From NCBI RefSeq assembly GCF_042683125.1, contig NZ_JBHUIY010000018.1:14396-78395 (forward strand): 64,000 nt of DNA, given 5' to 3'. A program made the position numbers and the translations under genes. Below, piece by piece: positions 16,000 to 24,309 of the stretch. How positions within the stretch are numbered: the first letter of the stretch is position 1; each line of letters begins with the position of its first letter. The notes beneath the pieces were generated by a model. It worked only from the letters and a program-made list of their open reading frames with translations, did not search any database and was not told the origin of the DNA. This DNA is from Phaeospirillum tilakii (lineage in GTDB: Bacteria > Pseudomonadota > Alphaproteobacteria > Rhodospirillales > Magnetospirillaceae).

Positions 16000-18015
16000 G
16001 TGACCTTCTCCCTCCGCCGCGACATCGCCACCAAGCTGCTGTTGCTGATCCTGCCCGGAATGCTGATCGGCAGCGTGGCGATGTTCCTTGCCTTCGAGCG
16101 GATCGACGCGCGCGGGCGGATGGCCGCGCTCCAGCTCCGGCTCGACACCTTCGCCCTGACCCTGTCGGCGGCGCTGACCAAGCCGCTGTGGGAATTCGAC
16201 GACGTCACGGTCGAACGGCTGTTTTCCGCCACCGGCGAGGTGGCCGAACTGACCGAGGCCCGGCTCTACAACGCCGACAACGCCCTGGTCGCCGAGACGC
16301 GCGGCCACCATGCCGTCGCCCCCGACGCGGTGCTGCTGCGCCGGGTGGTGCCGCTCAGCCACCAATCGGTCGGCAATCCGATCGATCTCGGCCGGCTTGA
16401 GGTGGTGTTCGACGACCAGCAGGTGCGGGCCCAGATCGGCGACCAGCGCACCGCCGGGCTGCTGGTGCTGCTCGGCGCGTTGCTGCTGCTGGGGGGGGCC
16501 ACCCTGCTGGCGGTGCGGCGGGTGGTGGCGCGGCCGCTGCGCCGGCTGCGCGACTCGCTCTACCGCAACGCCTCGACCCAGGGGCGCGAGCCGCTGGTGT
16601 GGCGCGGCCATGACGAGGTCGGCGAGGTGGTCGATGCCTACAACCAGCTGCTGGCCGAGATCGACCAGCACAGCCGCGACATCCACCATCTGGCCTACCA
16701 TGATTCGCTGACCGGCCTGCCCAACCGGCAATTGCTGGAGGACCGGCTCGGCCACGCCATCGCCGTCGCCGAGCGCCACGGCCGCCAGATCGCGCTGCTG
16801 TTCGCCGACATCGACAATTTCAAGGTGGTCAACGACACCCTCGGCCACAAACAGGGCGACCGGCTGCTGAGGACCGTGGCCGAGCGGATCGGCGGGGCGG
16901 TGCGCAGCATGGACACGGTGGCGCGCTGGGGCGGCGACGAGTTCGTGCTGGTGCTGGAAACCATCGCCAGCCCGGGCGAGGCCGCCAATGTCGCCGAGAA
17001 GCTGATCGAGGTGATCGGCGCCCCGGTGGCGCTCAACACCACCCTGATCCGCATCGGCGTCTCGATCGGCATCAGCCTCTATCCCCAGGACGGCCGCGAC
17101 GTCACCGCCCTGATCAAGAACGCCGACATGGCCCTGTTCGAGGCCAAGGGGCGCGGCCGCAACACCTATCATTTCTTCGATCAGGCGATGAACAGCCGGG
17201 CGCTGCGCCGGCTCGACATCGCGGTGGCGCTGCGCCACGCCATCGCCCAGGACCAGCTCGAACTGCATTACCAGCCGAAGGTGCGGACCCGCGACGGCGC
17301 CGTCGTCGGGGCCGAGGCGCTGGTGCGCTGGCGCCGCCCCGGCGAGGGACTGATCCCCCCCGGCGAGTTCATCCCCCAGGCCGAGGAAAGCGACCTGATC
17401 GTCGCCCTGGGCGAGTGGGTGGTGCGGCGGGCCTGCGCCCAGATCCGCTCGTGGCGCGATCGCGGCTTCGGCGACATCGCGGTGGCGGTCAACCTGTCGC
17501 CGCGCCATTTCCAGCGCGAGCGCGACATCGAGCGGGTGATCGCCCTGGTCGAGGCCGCCGGGGTGGCGCCGTCGCTGATCGAGATCGAGGTGACCGAATC
17601 GACGGTGATGCGCGATCCCGAACTGGCGATCTCGCTGCTGTGGCGGCTGCGCGAGCGCGGCTTCGGCATCGCCATCGACGATTTCGGCAGCGGCTATTCC
17701 AATCTCGGCTATCTGCGCCGGCTGCCGATCCGCACCCTCAAGATCGACCGCACCTTCGTCGGCGACATCGAACAGGGCCGCGACGGCGCCGAAATCGTCC
17801 GCGCCATCATCGCCATGGCCAACGCCCTCGGCCTCGGCCTGGTCGCCGAGGGAGTCGAGACCGAAGCCCAGTTCCGCTTCCTGCGCGAGGCGGAGTGCGC
17901 GGTGGTGCAGGGGTTCTATTTCTCCCGCCCGCTGCCGGTCGAGGCGTTCGAACAGATGCTGCGCGCCCCGGCCCCGCCGGTCGCCGTCGCCGGGCCGGCC
18001 TTCGCCACGGTGTGA
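16000..18015 (+). CDS. Membrane GGDEF-EAL bifunctional c-di-GMP enzyme
   Basis: The protein has 671 residues from GTG 16000, chosen for the TGAGGA ribosome site 8 bp upstream. GTG 15982 is an alternative. Helices at about 10-30 and 148-170 flank a periplasmic domain of about 115 residues, followed by HAMP. The GGDEF domain has RWGGDEF (active site 311-315) preceded at the right spacing by an RSMD inhibitory site. The EAL domain has EALVRW (439-441), DDFGSGYSN, KIDRTF and EGVET, all intact. Both cyclase and phosphodiesterase activity are therefore possible. It is the last gene of the three-gene operon and probably reads the PhnD-like protein. A palindromic terminator-like repeat follows. Confidence 0.93.
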   Translation: MTFSLRRDIATKLLLLILPGMLIGSVAMFLAFERIDARGRMAALQLRLDTFALTLSAALTKPLWEFDDVTVERLFSATGEVAELTEARLYNADNALVAETRGHHAVAPDAVLLRRVVPLSHQSVGNPIDLGRLEVVFDDQQVRAQIGDQRTAGLLVLLGALLLLGGATLLAVRRVVARPLRRLRDSLYRNASTQGREPLVWRGHDEVGEVVDAYNQLLAEIDQHSRDIHHLAYHDSLTGLPNRQLLEDRLGHAIAVAERHGRQIALLFADIDNFKVVNDTLGHKQGDRLLRTVAERIGGAVRSMDTVARWGGDEFVLVLETIASPGEAANVAEKLIEVIGAPVALNTTLIRIGVSIGISLYPQDGRDVTALIKNADMALFEAKGRGRNTYHFFDQAMNSRALRRLDIAVALRHAIAQDQLELHYQPKVRTRDGAVVGAEALVRWRRPGEGLIPPGEFIPQAEESDLIVALGEWVVRRACAQIRSWRDRGFGDIAVAVNLSPRHFQRERDIERVIALVEAAGVAPSLIEIEVTESTVMRDPELAISLLWRLRERGFGIAIDDFGSGYSNLGYLRRLPIRTLKIDRTFVGDIEQGRDGAEIVRAIIAMANALGLGLVAEGVETEAQFRFLREAECAVVQGFYFSRPLPVEAFEQMLRAPAPPVAVAGPAFATV

Positions 18016-18020
18016 ACGTG

Positions 18021-18079
18021 CGGGGCTGCCGCCCCGGCCCCGCCTGGAGGCTTGCGCCTCCAGACCTCCCCCTTTTTTT
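18021..18079 (+). terminator. Family A palindrome with T run (copy 1)
   Basis: Two stems, CGGGGC/GCCCCG and CTGGAGGC/GCCTCCAG, are followed by CTCCCCC and seven T, 6 bp after the stop of the GGDEF-EAL gene. Copies of the same element occur at 22590-22642 and 30661-30718. It looks like a terminator that has spread. Confidence 0.65.
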
Positions 18080-18140
18080 GCCCTTCGCGCGGCCAACGCC
18101 CGCGCCCAAGCTGACCGGCCTTTCCGTGCCCGACCATCAA

Positions 18141-18188
18141 GGGGTTCCAAGGGCCTTGCGGCCCTTGGCGGGGGTGGGCGGAGCCCAC
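18141..18188. repeat. Dispersed GC palindrome, family B copy 2
   Basis: It has the same CCAAGGGCC/GGCCCTTGG core as at 321 and 24194, followed by GTGGGC/GCCCAC. The lead-in GTGCCCGACC is shared with the 24194 copy. It lies downstream of the EF-G-like gene that ends at 18210. Confidence 0.6.
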
Positions 18189-18209
18189 AACATCACCCCG
18201 AAACCCACA

Positions 18210-20237
18210 TCAATCCTCGGCGAGGGCCTCGCGGCGGGCCTCGATCACCTTTTCGGCGACGCGGCCGTTGACCTCCTGCAAATGGTCGAACTTCCAGGCG
18301 AAGGTGCCGACCCCCATCGTCAGCGAGCGCAACTCGACGATCAGATCGTCCATTTCCGCCTGCGGCAGGTAGGCATTGACCTGATCCCAGCCGCGCCAGT
18401 CCGCCTTGGCGTCGTAGCCGAGCAACTGGCCGCGCCGGCCGGTGACGATGCGCTGGGCCTTGGCGGTACAGTCGTTGGGGACCGCGATCTCCACCAGCAG
18501 CACCGGTTCGAGCAGCACCGGCTCGCATTGCGGCATGCCTTCGGTCATCGCGATGCGGGCGGCGGTCTTGAACGCCATGTCCGAACTGTCCACCGCGTGA
18601 TAGCTGCCCTGGGTCAGCGTCACCGAGAGGTCCACCACCGGGAAGCCGAGCGGGCCGCGCACCAGATAATCGGTCACGCCCTGTTCGACCGCCGGGATGT
18701 AGTGGCGCGGCACCACGCCGCCGACCACGGTCTCGCGGAATTCGAACCCGGCGCCGCGCGGACGCGGGGCGATGTCGAGGGTGACGTCGCCGAACTGGCC
18801 ATGTCCGCCCGATTGCTTCTTGTGGCGGCCGTGGATGGTGGTGGCCTTGCGGATGGTCTCGCGGTAGGGCACCGTCGGCTTGCGCGCCGTGACCCCCAGA
18901 TTGAACCGGCTCTTCAGCCGCTCGATCGCCACCATCAGGTGGATCTCGCCCTGGCCGCGCAGCACCAGTTCGCCGAAATCGCTGTGTTCAAGCACCAGCG
19001 AGGGATCCTCCTCGCACAGCTTGGTCAGGGCGCCGGCCAGCTTGACGTCGTCGCCCTTCTTCTCCGCCGCCAGCGCCAGCGCGAACAGCGGCCCGAGCGG
19101 GGCGGGCCAGGGCAGCGGCGGCACCGGCTCGGGGGCGATCAGCCCGCCGGTGGCCAGCGTCTCCAGCCGGCCGAACGCCGCCAGCTCGCCGAGTCCGACC
19201 CGCGCGGTCTTGGCCGGGCCGGTGGGGGCGGGCAGATAGAGCCCGGACAGCCGCCCGCCGCCCAGGCTCTGGTTGTCGGCGAAGCTGCCGCGCCAGACCC
19301 GGGCATAGCTCAGCTTGCCGGTATGGGGGGCGTGGACGGTCTTGCAGATCTGGGCCAGCGCCGGTCCCTCGGCGGCGATGCCGAGCCGGCGGGCGGTGGC
19401 CTCGGGGCCGGGCACGTCGTGGCGCAGCGCCTTCAGCAGCCGGCGGATGCCGCCGTCGGCCTCGGCCGAGCCGAAGAACACCGGCACGATCAGATTGTCG
19501 GCCAGATCGCGGGCGAGATCCTGGTAGATGTCGGCCGGCGGCGGCTGGACGTCCTCCAGCAGCGCCTCCATCAGCTCATCGTCGAAATCGGCCAGATGTT
19601 CGAGCAGGTCCTGGCGCGCCACGCCTTTTTCGCCGCCGATCGCGTCGGGGACGCGGATCAGGTCGGAGGCCTGGCCCGGCCGGTAGCGGTAGGCGCGCTC
19701 CGACACCAGATCGACATAGCCGGTGACGGTCTCGCCCTCGCGGATCGGCACCTCGCGCAGCAGCAGCGGGCGTTCCGACACCGCCTGCAACGCCTCCAGC
19801 GTCTCGGCCAGCCGGGGGCCGGGGCCATCGACCTTGTTGATGAACAGCAGATGGGGGATCCCGCGCTCCTGGAGCTGGCGCAGCATCGGCCCGACCATCA
19901 CCGCGCGGGCGGGGTCGGGCTCGCACACCACCACCGCCGCATCGACCACGCCGAGGATGTTGATCGCCTCCTGCTGGAACTCGACCGAGCCGGGGCAGTC
20001 GATGAAGCACCAGCTTTCGCCCAGATAGCTGGCGGTGGCGAAATTGGGTTCGACGCTGATCTGACGGGCCCGCGCCTCGGGGCCGGCATCGCCGACGGTG
20101 GCGCCGTCACGCACCCGCCCCTTGCGCGGGATGGCGCCGCAGGCGAACAGCAGGGCTTCGAGCAGGGTGGTCTTGCCGCTGGCGAACGGACCGACCAGGG
20201 CCGCCGCACGCGGCGCGGATGGGGTTCTTGCCGTCAT
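18210..20237 (-). CDS. Elongation factor G-like GTPase
   Basis: The protein has 675 residues from ATG 20237, which has a strong AAGGAGG site. Frames further upstream lack one. The G domain keeps the P-loop GPFASGKTT (G1), DCPG in FIDCPGSVEF (G3) and NKVD (G4). Domains II-V follow, with SGGHGQFGDV and GYDAKADWRGWDQV in the C-terminal half. It is shorter than true EF-G (about 690-700 aa), and no rpsL/rpsG/tuf genes are nearby. It fits the EF-G-like group of uncertain role found beside a normal FusA in alphaproteobacteria. It stands alone, divergent from glnB. Confidence 0.88.
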   Translation of the reverse strand: MTARTPSAPRAAALVGPFASGKTTLLEALLFACGAIPRKGRVRDGATVGDAGPEARARQISVEPNFATASYLGESWCFIDCPGSVEFQQEAINILGVVDAAVVVCEPDPARAVMVGPMLRQLQERGIPHLLFINKVDGPGPRLAETLEALQAVSERPLLLREVPIREGETVTGYVDLVSERAYRYRPGQASDLIRVPDAIGGEKGVARQDLLEHLADFDDELMEALLEDVQPPPADIYQDLARDLADNLIVPVFFGSAEADGGIRRLLKALRHDVPGPEATARRLGIAAEGPALAQICKTVHAPHTGKLSYARVWRGSFADNQSLGGGRLSGLYLPAPTGPAKTARVGLGELAAFGRLETLATGGLIAPEPVPPLPWPAPLGPLFALALAAEKKGDDVKLAGALTKLCEEDPSLVLEHSDFGELVLRGQGEIHLMVAIERLKSRFNLGVTARKPTVPYRETIRKATTIHGRHKKQSGGHGQFGDVTLDIAPRPRGAGFEFRETVVGGVVPRHYIPAVEQGVTDYLVRGPLGFPVVDLSVTLTQGSYHAVDSSDMAFKTAARIAMTEGMPQCEPVLLEPVLLVEIAVPNDCTAKAQRIVTGRRGQLLGYDAKADWRGWDQVNAYLPQAEMDDLIVELRSLTMGVGTFAWKFDHLQEVNGRVAEKVIEARREALAED

Positions 20238-20597
20238 CGTCCCTCCTTCGGGGGGAAACGCCGGAGGCGTCGCGGCGGCGGTCGATCGTCCCCCCCTCAC
20301 GCCGCTGGGGCGGCGCCCCCCGCCACCCTTGAAGGGTACGGTCGCACCGCTTTGGGCGGCAGGCAATCGCCAACAGGGGCGGCCCGGCCCTGCGTCCGGC
20401 GCGGACCTGCCTTGAAAACAGGCGGCGTTGCTCAATAAAACGGCAGAAAAGCCCAGGCAAGAGCGCGAAAAAGCCTTGCTTTTCCGGGTGGCAGAGCTGG
20501 CATGAGGCGTGCTAAATGGATGGCTCGTTCCCTGTGGGCGCGCGGCTCGATTCCCTTGAACCGTCCCGGCGCCCTACTTCCTTGAGACGGCGGGTAC
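20238..20597. other. Intergenic control region of fusA-like and glnBA
   Basis: 360 bp without a gene. A partial NtrC-like site GCACC-N5-GGGCG lies at 20344-20358 and the sigma-54-type element at 20498-20513. The rest is unremarkable. Confidence 0.5.
20498..20513 (+). promoter_or_regulatory. Sigma-54-type promoter of glnB-glnA
   Basis: TGGCAT-GAGGC-GTGCT matches the -24/-12 consensus (GG and GC with correct spacing), 85 bp before glnB. glnBA in Azospirillum and Rhodospirillum is known to use an NtrC/sigma-54 promoter, often with a second sigma-70 one. A weak half-conserved NtrC site lies about 150 bp upstream. Confidence 0.7.
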
Positions 20598-20936
20598 ATG
20601 AAGAAGATCGAAGCGATCATCAAGCCCTTCAAGCTCGACGAGGTGAAGGACGCCCTTCACGAAGTCGGTTTGCAGGGCCTTACCGTGACCGAAGCCAAGG
20701 GCTTCGGCCGGCAGAAGGGGCATACCGAGCTGTATCGCGGCGCTGAATACGTGGTGGACTTCCTTCCCAAGGTCAAGATCGAGCTGGTGATCGACGAATC
20801 GCTGGTGGAACGGGCGGTCGAGGCCATTCAGCAGGCGGCCCACACCGGCCGGATCGGCGACGGCAAGATCTTCATTTCCACCGTCGAGGAAGCGATCCGC
20901 ATCCGTACCGGCGAACGTGGCAGCGACGCCATCTGA
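20598..20936 (+). CDS. glnB: Nitrogen regulatory protein PII
   Basis: PII senses glutamine (through uridylylation by GlnD), 2-oxoglutarate and ATP/ADP, and controls NtrB, GlnE and, in diazotrophs, nitrogenase regulation. The 112 residues are exactly family length. MKKIEAIIKPFKLDEVKDAL opens the protein. The T-loop contains the uridylylated Tyr in YRGAEYVVDF, and GRIGDGKIF and the C-terminal RTGERG complete the nucleotide site. Being directly upstream of glnA (113 bp) marks it as GlnB rather than GlnK. Confidence 0.97.
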   Translation: MKKIEAIIKPFKLDEVKDALHEVGLQGLTVTEAKGFGRQKGHTELYRGAEYVVDFLPKVKIELVIDESLVERAVEAIQQAAHTGRIGDGKIFISTVEEAIRIRTGERGSDAI

Positions 20937-21049
20937 AGCAGGGGGGCGGCGCGGCGGGGCGCTTCGGTGCCGCGGCGAGCCGCCGGGGAGTTTCTTTCGG
21001 GAATACGTTTCCGTTATCTGAACAGTTTCCAACAGTCAGGAAAGTGGCC

Positions 21050-22462
21050 ATGTCCGACGACGCCCAGAAGGTCCTCGAACTGATCAAGGAAAACGACGTC
21101 AAGTACGTCGATTTCCGTTTTACCGATCCCCGGGGGAAGTGGCAGCATACCGCTCAGCATGTTGACACCGTTGATGCCGATCTGCTGAACGAAGGCATCA
21201 TGTTCGACGGTTCGTCGATCGCCGGCTGGAAGAGCATCAACGAATCCGACATGATCCTGAAGCCGGACCTGTCGACCGCGGTGCTCGATCCGTTCGCGGC
21301 CCAGACCCAGCTGATCATCAACTGTGACATCGTCGAGCCCGCCACCGGCCAGCTTTACGACCGTGACCCGCGCTCGATCGCCAAGCGCGCCGAGGCCTAT
21401 GTCAAGTCGTCGGGCGTGGGCGACGCGACCTATTTCGGCCCCGAGGCCGAGTTCTTCCTGTTCGACGACGTCAAGTACAGCGTCGGCATGAACAAGGGCT
21501 ATTACGAGCTGTCGTCGGAAGACGGCGTCGAAGCCTCGAGCAAGGAATTCCCCGAGGGCAACCTCGGCCACCGTCCGGGCGTCAAGGGCGGCTACTTCCC
21601 GGTTCCGCCGGTGGACAGCCAGGTTGACGTCCGCGCCGAGATGCTGACCGTGATGGGCGACATGGGCCTGCCGGTCGAGAAGCACCACCACGAAGTGGCC
21701 TCGTCGCAGCACGAACTGGGCTTCAAGTACGGCAGCCTGGTCCAGGCCGCCGACTGGCTCCAGATCTACAAGTACGTCGTGCACAACGTCGCCGCCTCCT
21801 ACGGCAAGACCGCGACCTTCATGCCGAAGCCGATCTATGGCGACAACGGCTCGGGCATGCACGTCCACCAGTCGATCTGGAAGGCGGGCAAGCCGCTGTT
21901 CGCCGGTTCGGGCTATGCCGACCTGTCGGACACCGCGCTGTACTACATCGGCGGCATCATCAAGCACGCCAAGGCGATCAACGCCTTCACCAACCCGCTG
22001 ACCAACAGCTACAAGCGCCTGATCCCCGGCTTCGAAGCCCCGGTTCTGCTGGCCTACTCGGCCCGCAACCGTTCGGCCTCCTGCCGCATTCCCTACTCGG
22101 CCTCGCCGAAGGGCAAGCGCATCGAGATCCGCTTCCCGGATCCGGGCGCGAACCCCTACCTCGCCTTCTCGGCGATGCTGATGGCGGGTCTGGACGGTAT
22201 CGCCAACAAGATTCACCCCGGCGATCCGATGGACAAGAACCTGTACGACCTGCCGCCGGACGAGCTGGCCCAGGTCCCGACCGTGTGCGGCTCGCTGCGT
22301 GAGGCCCTCGAAAGCCTGCGTGCCGACCACGAGTTCCTGCTGAAGGGCGACGTGTTCTCGAAGGAATTCATCGAGAGCTACATCGGCCTGAAGTACGAGG
22401 AAGTCTACCGCTTCGAGCACACCCCGCATCCGGTCGAATTCGCGATGTACTACTCGGTGTAA
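21050..22462 (+). CDS. glnA: Glutamine synthetase type I
   Basis: It makes glutamine from glutamate, ammonia and ATP as a cytoplasmic dodecamer. The 470 residues match GSI-beta. Visible motifs are DGSSIAGWKSINESDM near the N-terminus, the metal site FGPEAEFFLFD, the ATP site NGSGMHVHQS, the glutamate flap region, and NLYDLPPDE with the adenylylated Tyr. Start ATG 21050 was chosen because AGGAAAG sits 6 bp upstream. GTG 21044 overlaps that site. Expression is likely shared with glnB, with activity control by PII/GlnE. A strong terminator follows at 22539-22569. Confidence 0.98.
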   Translation: MSDDAQKVLELIKENDVKYVDFRFTDPRGKWQHTAQHVDTVDADLLNEGIMFDGSSIAGWKSINESDMILKPDLSTAVLDPFAAQTQLIINCDIVEPATGQLYDRDPRSIAKRAEAYVKSSGVGDATYFGPEAEFFLFDDVKYSVGMNKGYYELSSEDGVEASSKEFPEGNLGHRPGVKGGYFPVPPVDSQVDVRAEMLTVMGDMGLPVEKHHHEVASSQHELGFKYGSLVQAADWLQIYKYVVHNVAASYGKTATFMPKPIYGDNGSGMHVHQSIWKAGKPLFAGSGYADLSDTALYYIGGIIKHAKAINAFTNPLTNSYKRLIPGFEAPVLLAYSARNRSASCRIPYSASPKGKRIEIRFPDPGANPYLAFSAMLMAGLDGIANKIHPGDPMDKNLYDLPPDELAQVPTVCGSLREALESLRADHEFLLKGDVFSKEFIESYIGLKYEEVYRFEHTPHPVEFAMYYSV

Positions 22463-22538
22463 GCCGAGCAGGGGTACCGTGCGCTTCGCCGTCCCGGGGT
22501 TCCGGGGCGGGGGAGCCGCCCGGTGGACCGAGCAAAGG

Positions 22539-22569
22539 AAACCCCCGCCGGGCAACCGGCGGGGGTTTT
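22539..22569 (+). terminator. Terminator of glnBA
   Basis: AAACCCCCGCCGG pairs perfectly with CCGGCGGGGGTTT around a 3-nt loop and ends in a T run. The A-rich 5' side makes it bidirectional, so it could also stop transcripts arriving from the convergent chemoreceptor gene. Confidence 0.88.
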
Positions 22570-22589
22570 CCGTTGCGGGAGGGGGAATG

Positions 22590-22642
22590 CCGGGCTGCCG
22601 CCCGGGCCCGCCCGGAGGCGGAGCCTCCGGACCTCCCCTTTG
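22590..22642. repeat. Family A palindrome (copy 2)
   Basis: The same pair of stems as at 18021 and 30661 (CGGGC/GCCCG and GGAGGC/GCCTCC) occurs here, ending CCTCCCCTTT. It lies 9 bp beyond the 3' end of the globin-coupled receptor gene. Confidence 0.6.
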
Positions 22643-22650
22643 GTCAAAAA

Positions 22651-23988
22651 TCAGGCGGCGCGAATCCGGGCCAGGAACTGGCGCAGCTCGGTCGCCAGGG
22701 TGTCGGCCTGCTGCGCCAGGGTCTTCACCGCCCCGCTCAATTCCCCGGCGGTGGCATCGGTGCGGCCGGCGAGGTCGTTGACGGTGGCGATGGTGCCGCT
22801 GACCTCGGCCCCCCCCCGCGAGGCGCCCTCGACGCTGCGGGCGATCTCCTGGGTCGCGGCGCGCTGCTCCTCCACCGCCGAGGCCAACGCCGTCGAGATC
22901 TCGTTGATGCCGACGATGGTCGTGCCGATCCCCTGGATCGCCGCCACCGCGTCGCGCGTCGCGCTCTGCACCGCGCTGATCTGGGCCGAAATCTCGTCGG
23001 TGGCCCGGCCGGTCTGGTTGGCCAGGCTCTTGACCTCGTTGGCCACCACCGCGAAGCCCTTGCCGGCCTCGCCCGCCCGCGCCGCCTCGATCGTCGCGTT
23101 CAAGGCCAGCAGGTTGGTCTGCGCCGCGATGTCGTTGATCAGCCGCACCACGTCACCGATCTTGGCCACCGCCTCCGACAGGCCCTGCACCAGCTTGTTG
23201 GTGCGGTCGGCCTCGGCCACGGCGGATTCGGTGATCTGCGCCGCCTTGCCGACCTGACCGGAGATTTCCTGGATCGAGCCGGTCAATTGCTCGGTGGCGG
23301 CGGCGACCGCGCCGATGTTCTCGCTGGTCTGCGTGGCGGCGGTGGCGGCGTTGGTCGCCTCCCGCGCGGTCTGGCCGGCGATCGCCGTCATCGTCGCCGC
23401 GGTGGCGTCGAGCCGGCCGGCCGAGGCCGACACCTCGCCCACCACCCCGCCGATCTCGTGCTCGAACCGGTCGGCGGTGTCGTTGATCGCCACCGACACC
23501 TGCTCCTGGGCCGAATGCATGTAGGCGGCGGCGGCGATCTCGACCTCGAACATCGTCACCCGGGTCAGGGCGTCCACCACCTCCTGCATCCGCTCCGGCT
23601 TGCGCTTGTAATGCGGCGTCACCGCCAGGACCATCCGCCGCAGGATGTTGGCGTAGAAGCAGAAATACCAGCGCAGCGCCAGACCCTGGCGCTGGCGCTT
23701 GATGCAGATGTCGATGCCGTTGCGGATCTGCTCCTCGCTGTAGGTGGCGGCGAACACGTCGTCGAGCCAGTGGGCGCGCTGGGCCCGGCAGGCATCCTCG
23801 ATCTTCATCCCCTCATAGGCCCGTGCCGCCTCGGGGAAGGCCAGGATCTTGCGATAGCTTTCCTGCAGGGTGTCATCGAGAATCGCGGCGACGATCGGCT
23901 TGCATTCCCGCAGCACGTCGCGGGTGCGGTCGTCGATGCCCAGGGCGGCGAGGCGGTTGGCGCGGTCGATGTCGAGCGGTCTGGCCAT
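22651..23988 (-). CDS. Globin-coupled-sensor chemoreceptor lacking the haem-ligand His
   Basis: A soluble MCP of 445 residues. Residues 1-170 have the helical layout of a globin-coupled sensor (HemAT family): AHWLDDVFAATYSEEQIRNG and QGLALRWYFCFYANILRR match the E-F-G helix region. At the place of the proximal haem His (five residues before the Leu of the GL motif) there is Arg98. The signalling domain has the tip INDIAAQTNLLALNATIEAA and GFAVVANEVKSLANQT. With no membrane helix it should sit in a cytoplasmic array. Without the haem His it probably senses something other than O2 by the usual route. SD GAGGAG precedes ATG 23988. Confidence 0.85.
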   Translation of the reverse strand: MARPLDIDRANRLAALGIDDRTRDVLRECKPIVAAILDDTLQESYRKILAFPEAARAYEGMKIEDACRAQRAHWLDDVFAATYSEEQIRNGIDICIKRQRQGLALRWYFCFYANILRRMVLAVTPHYKRKPERMQEVVDALTRVTMFEVEIAAAAYMHSAQEQVSVAINDTADRFEHEIGGVVGEVSASAGRLDATAATMTAIAGQTAREATNAATAATQTSENIGAVAAATEQLTGSIQEISGQVGKAAQITESAVAEADRTNKLVQGLSEAVAKIGDVVRLINDIAAQTNLLALNATIEAARAGEAGKGFAVVANEVKSLANQTGRATDEISAQISAVQSATRDAVAAIQGIGTTIVGINEISTALASAVEEQRAATQEIARSVEGASRGGAEVSGTIATVNDLAGRTDATAGELSGAVKTLAQQADTLATELRQFLARIRAA

Positions 23989-24114
23989 GGCGTCGGAACT
24001 CCTCGGCGCCCCGGCCGGTGCGGCGGGGGCGGGTGGTCGGGGAAATACCGGAGCTTAGGGGGCCCCCGGTTTCCAATCCGTTAGCGTCGGGAACGCCGGG
24101 GGTGGGGACGGGAT

Positions 24115-24240
24115 GTGGGCTCCGCCCACGCCCGCCAAGGGCCGGGGGCCCTTGGATCCCTGTCCCTTGGCGCTGCCGTGCCCGACCGTCGCCGGGTTCC
24201 AAGGGCCTTGTGGCCCTTGGCGGGTCCGGGCGGAGCCCGG
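24115..24240. repeat. Two family B palindromes in opposite orientation
   Basis: The copy at 24194-24240 reads CCAAGGGCC-TTGT-GGCCCTTGG then CGGGC/GCCCG. The stretch 24115-24160 is the same element inverted (GTGGGC/GCCCAC then CCAAGGGCC/GGCCCTTGG). They fill most of the 320-bp gap between the receptor and nadE. No gene is seen in this gap. Confidence 0.6.
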
Positions 24241-24309
24241 CTTTCGTTGACAGGTCCGGCGCCCCTCCCTAGTGTGCGGGGCGGTTGCCGCAACCGGAAC
24301 TTCCCGACC

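Noticed and set aside
17415..20438. 1007-aa open frame on the plus strand
   Set aside because: It spans the end of the GGDEF-EAL gene and the antisense of the EF-G-like gene; composition is that of a shadow frame.
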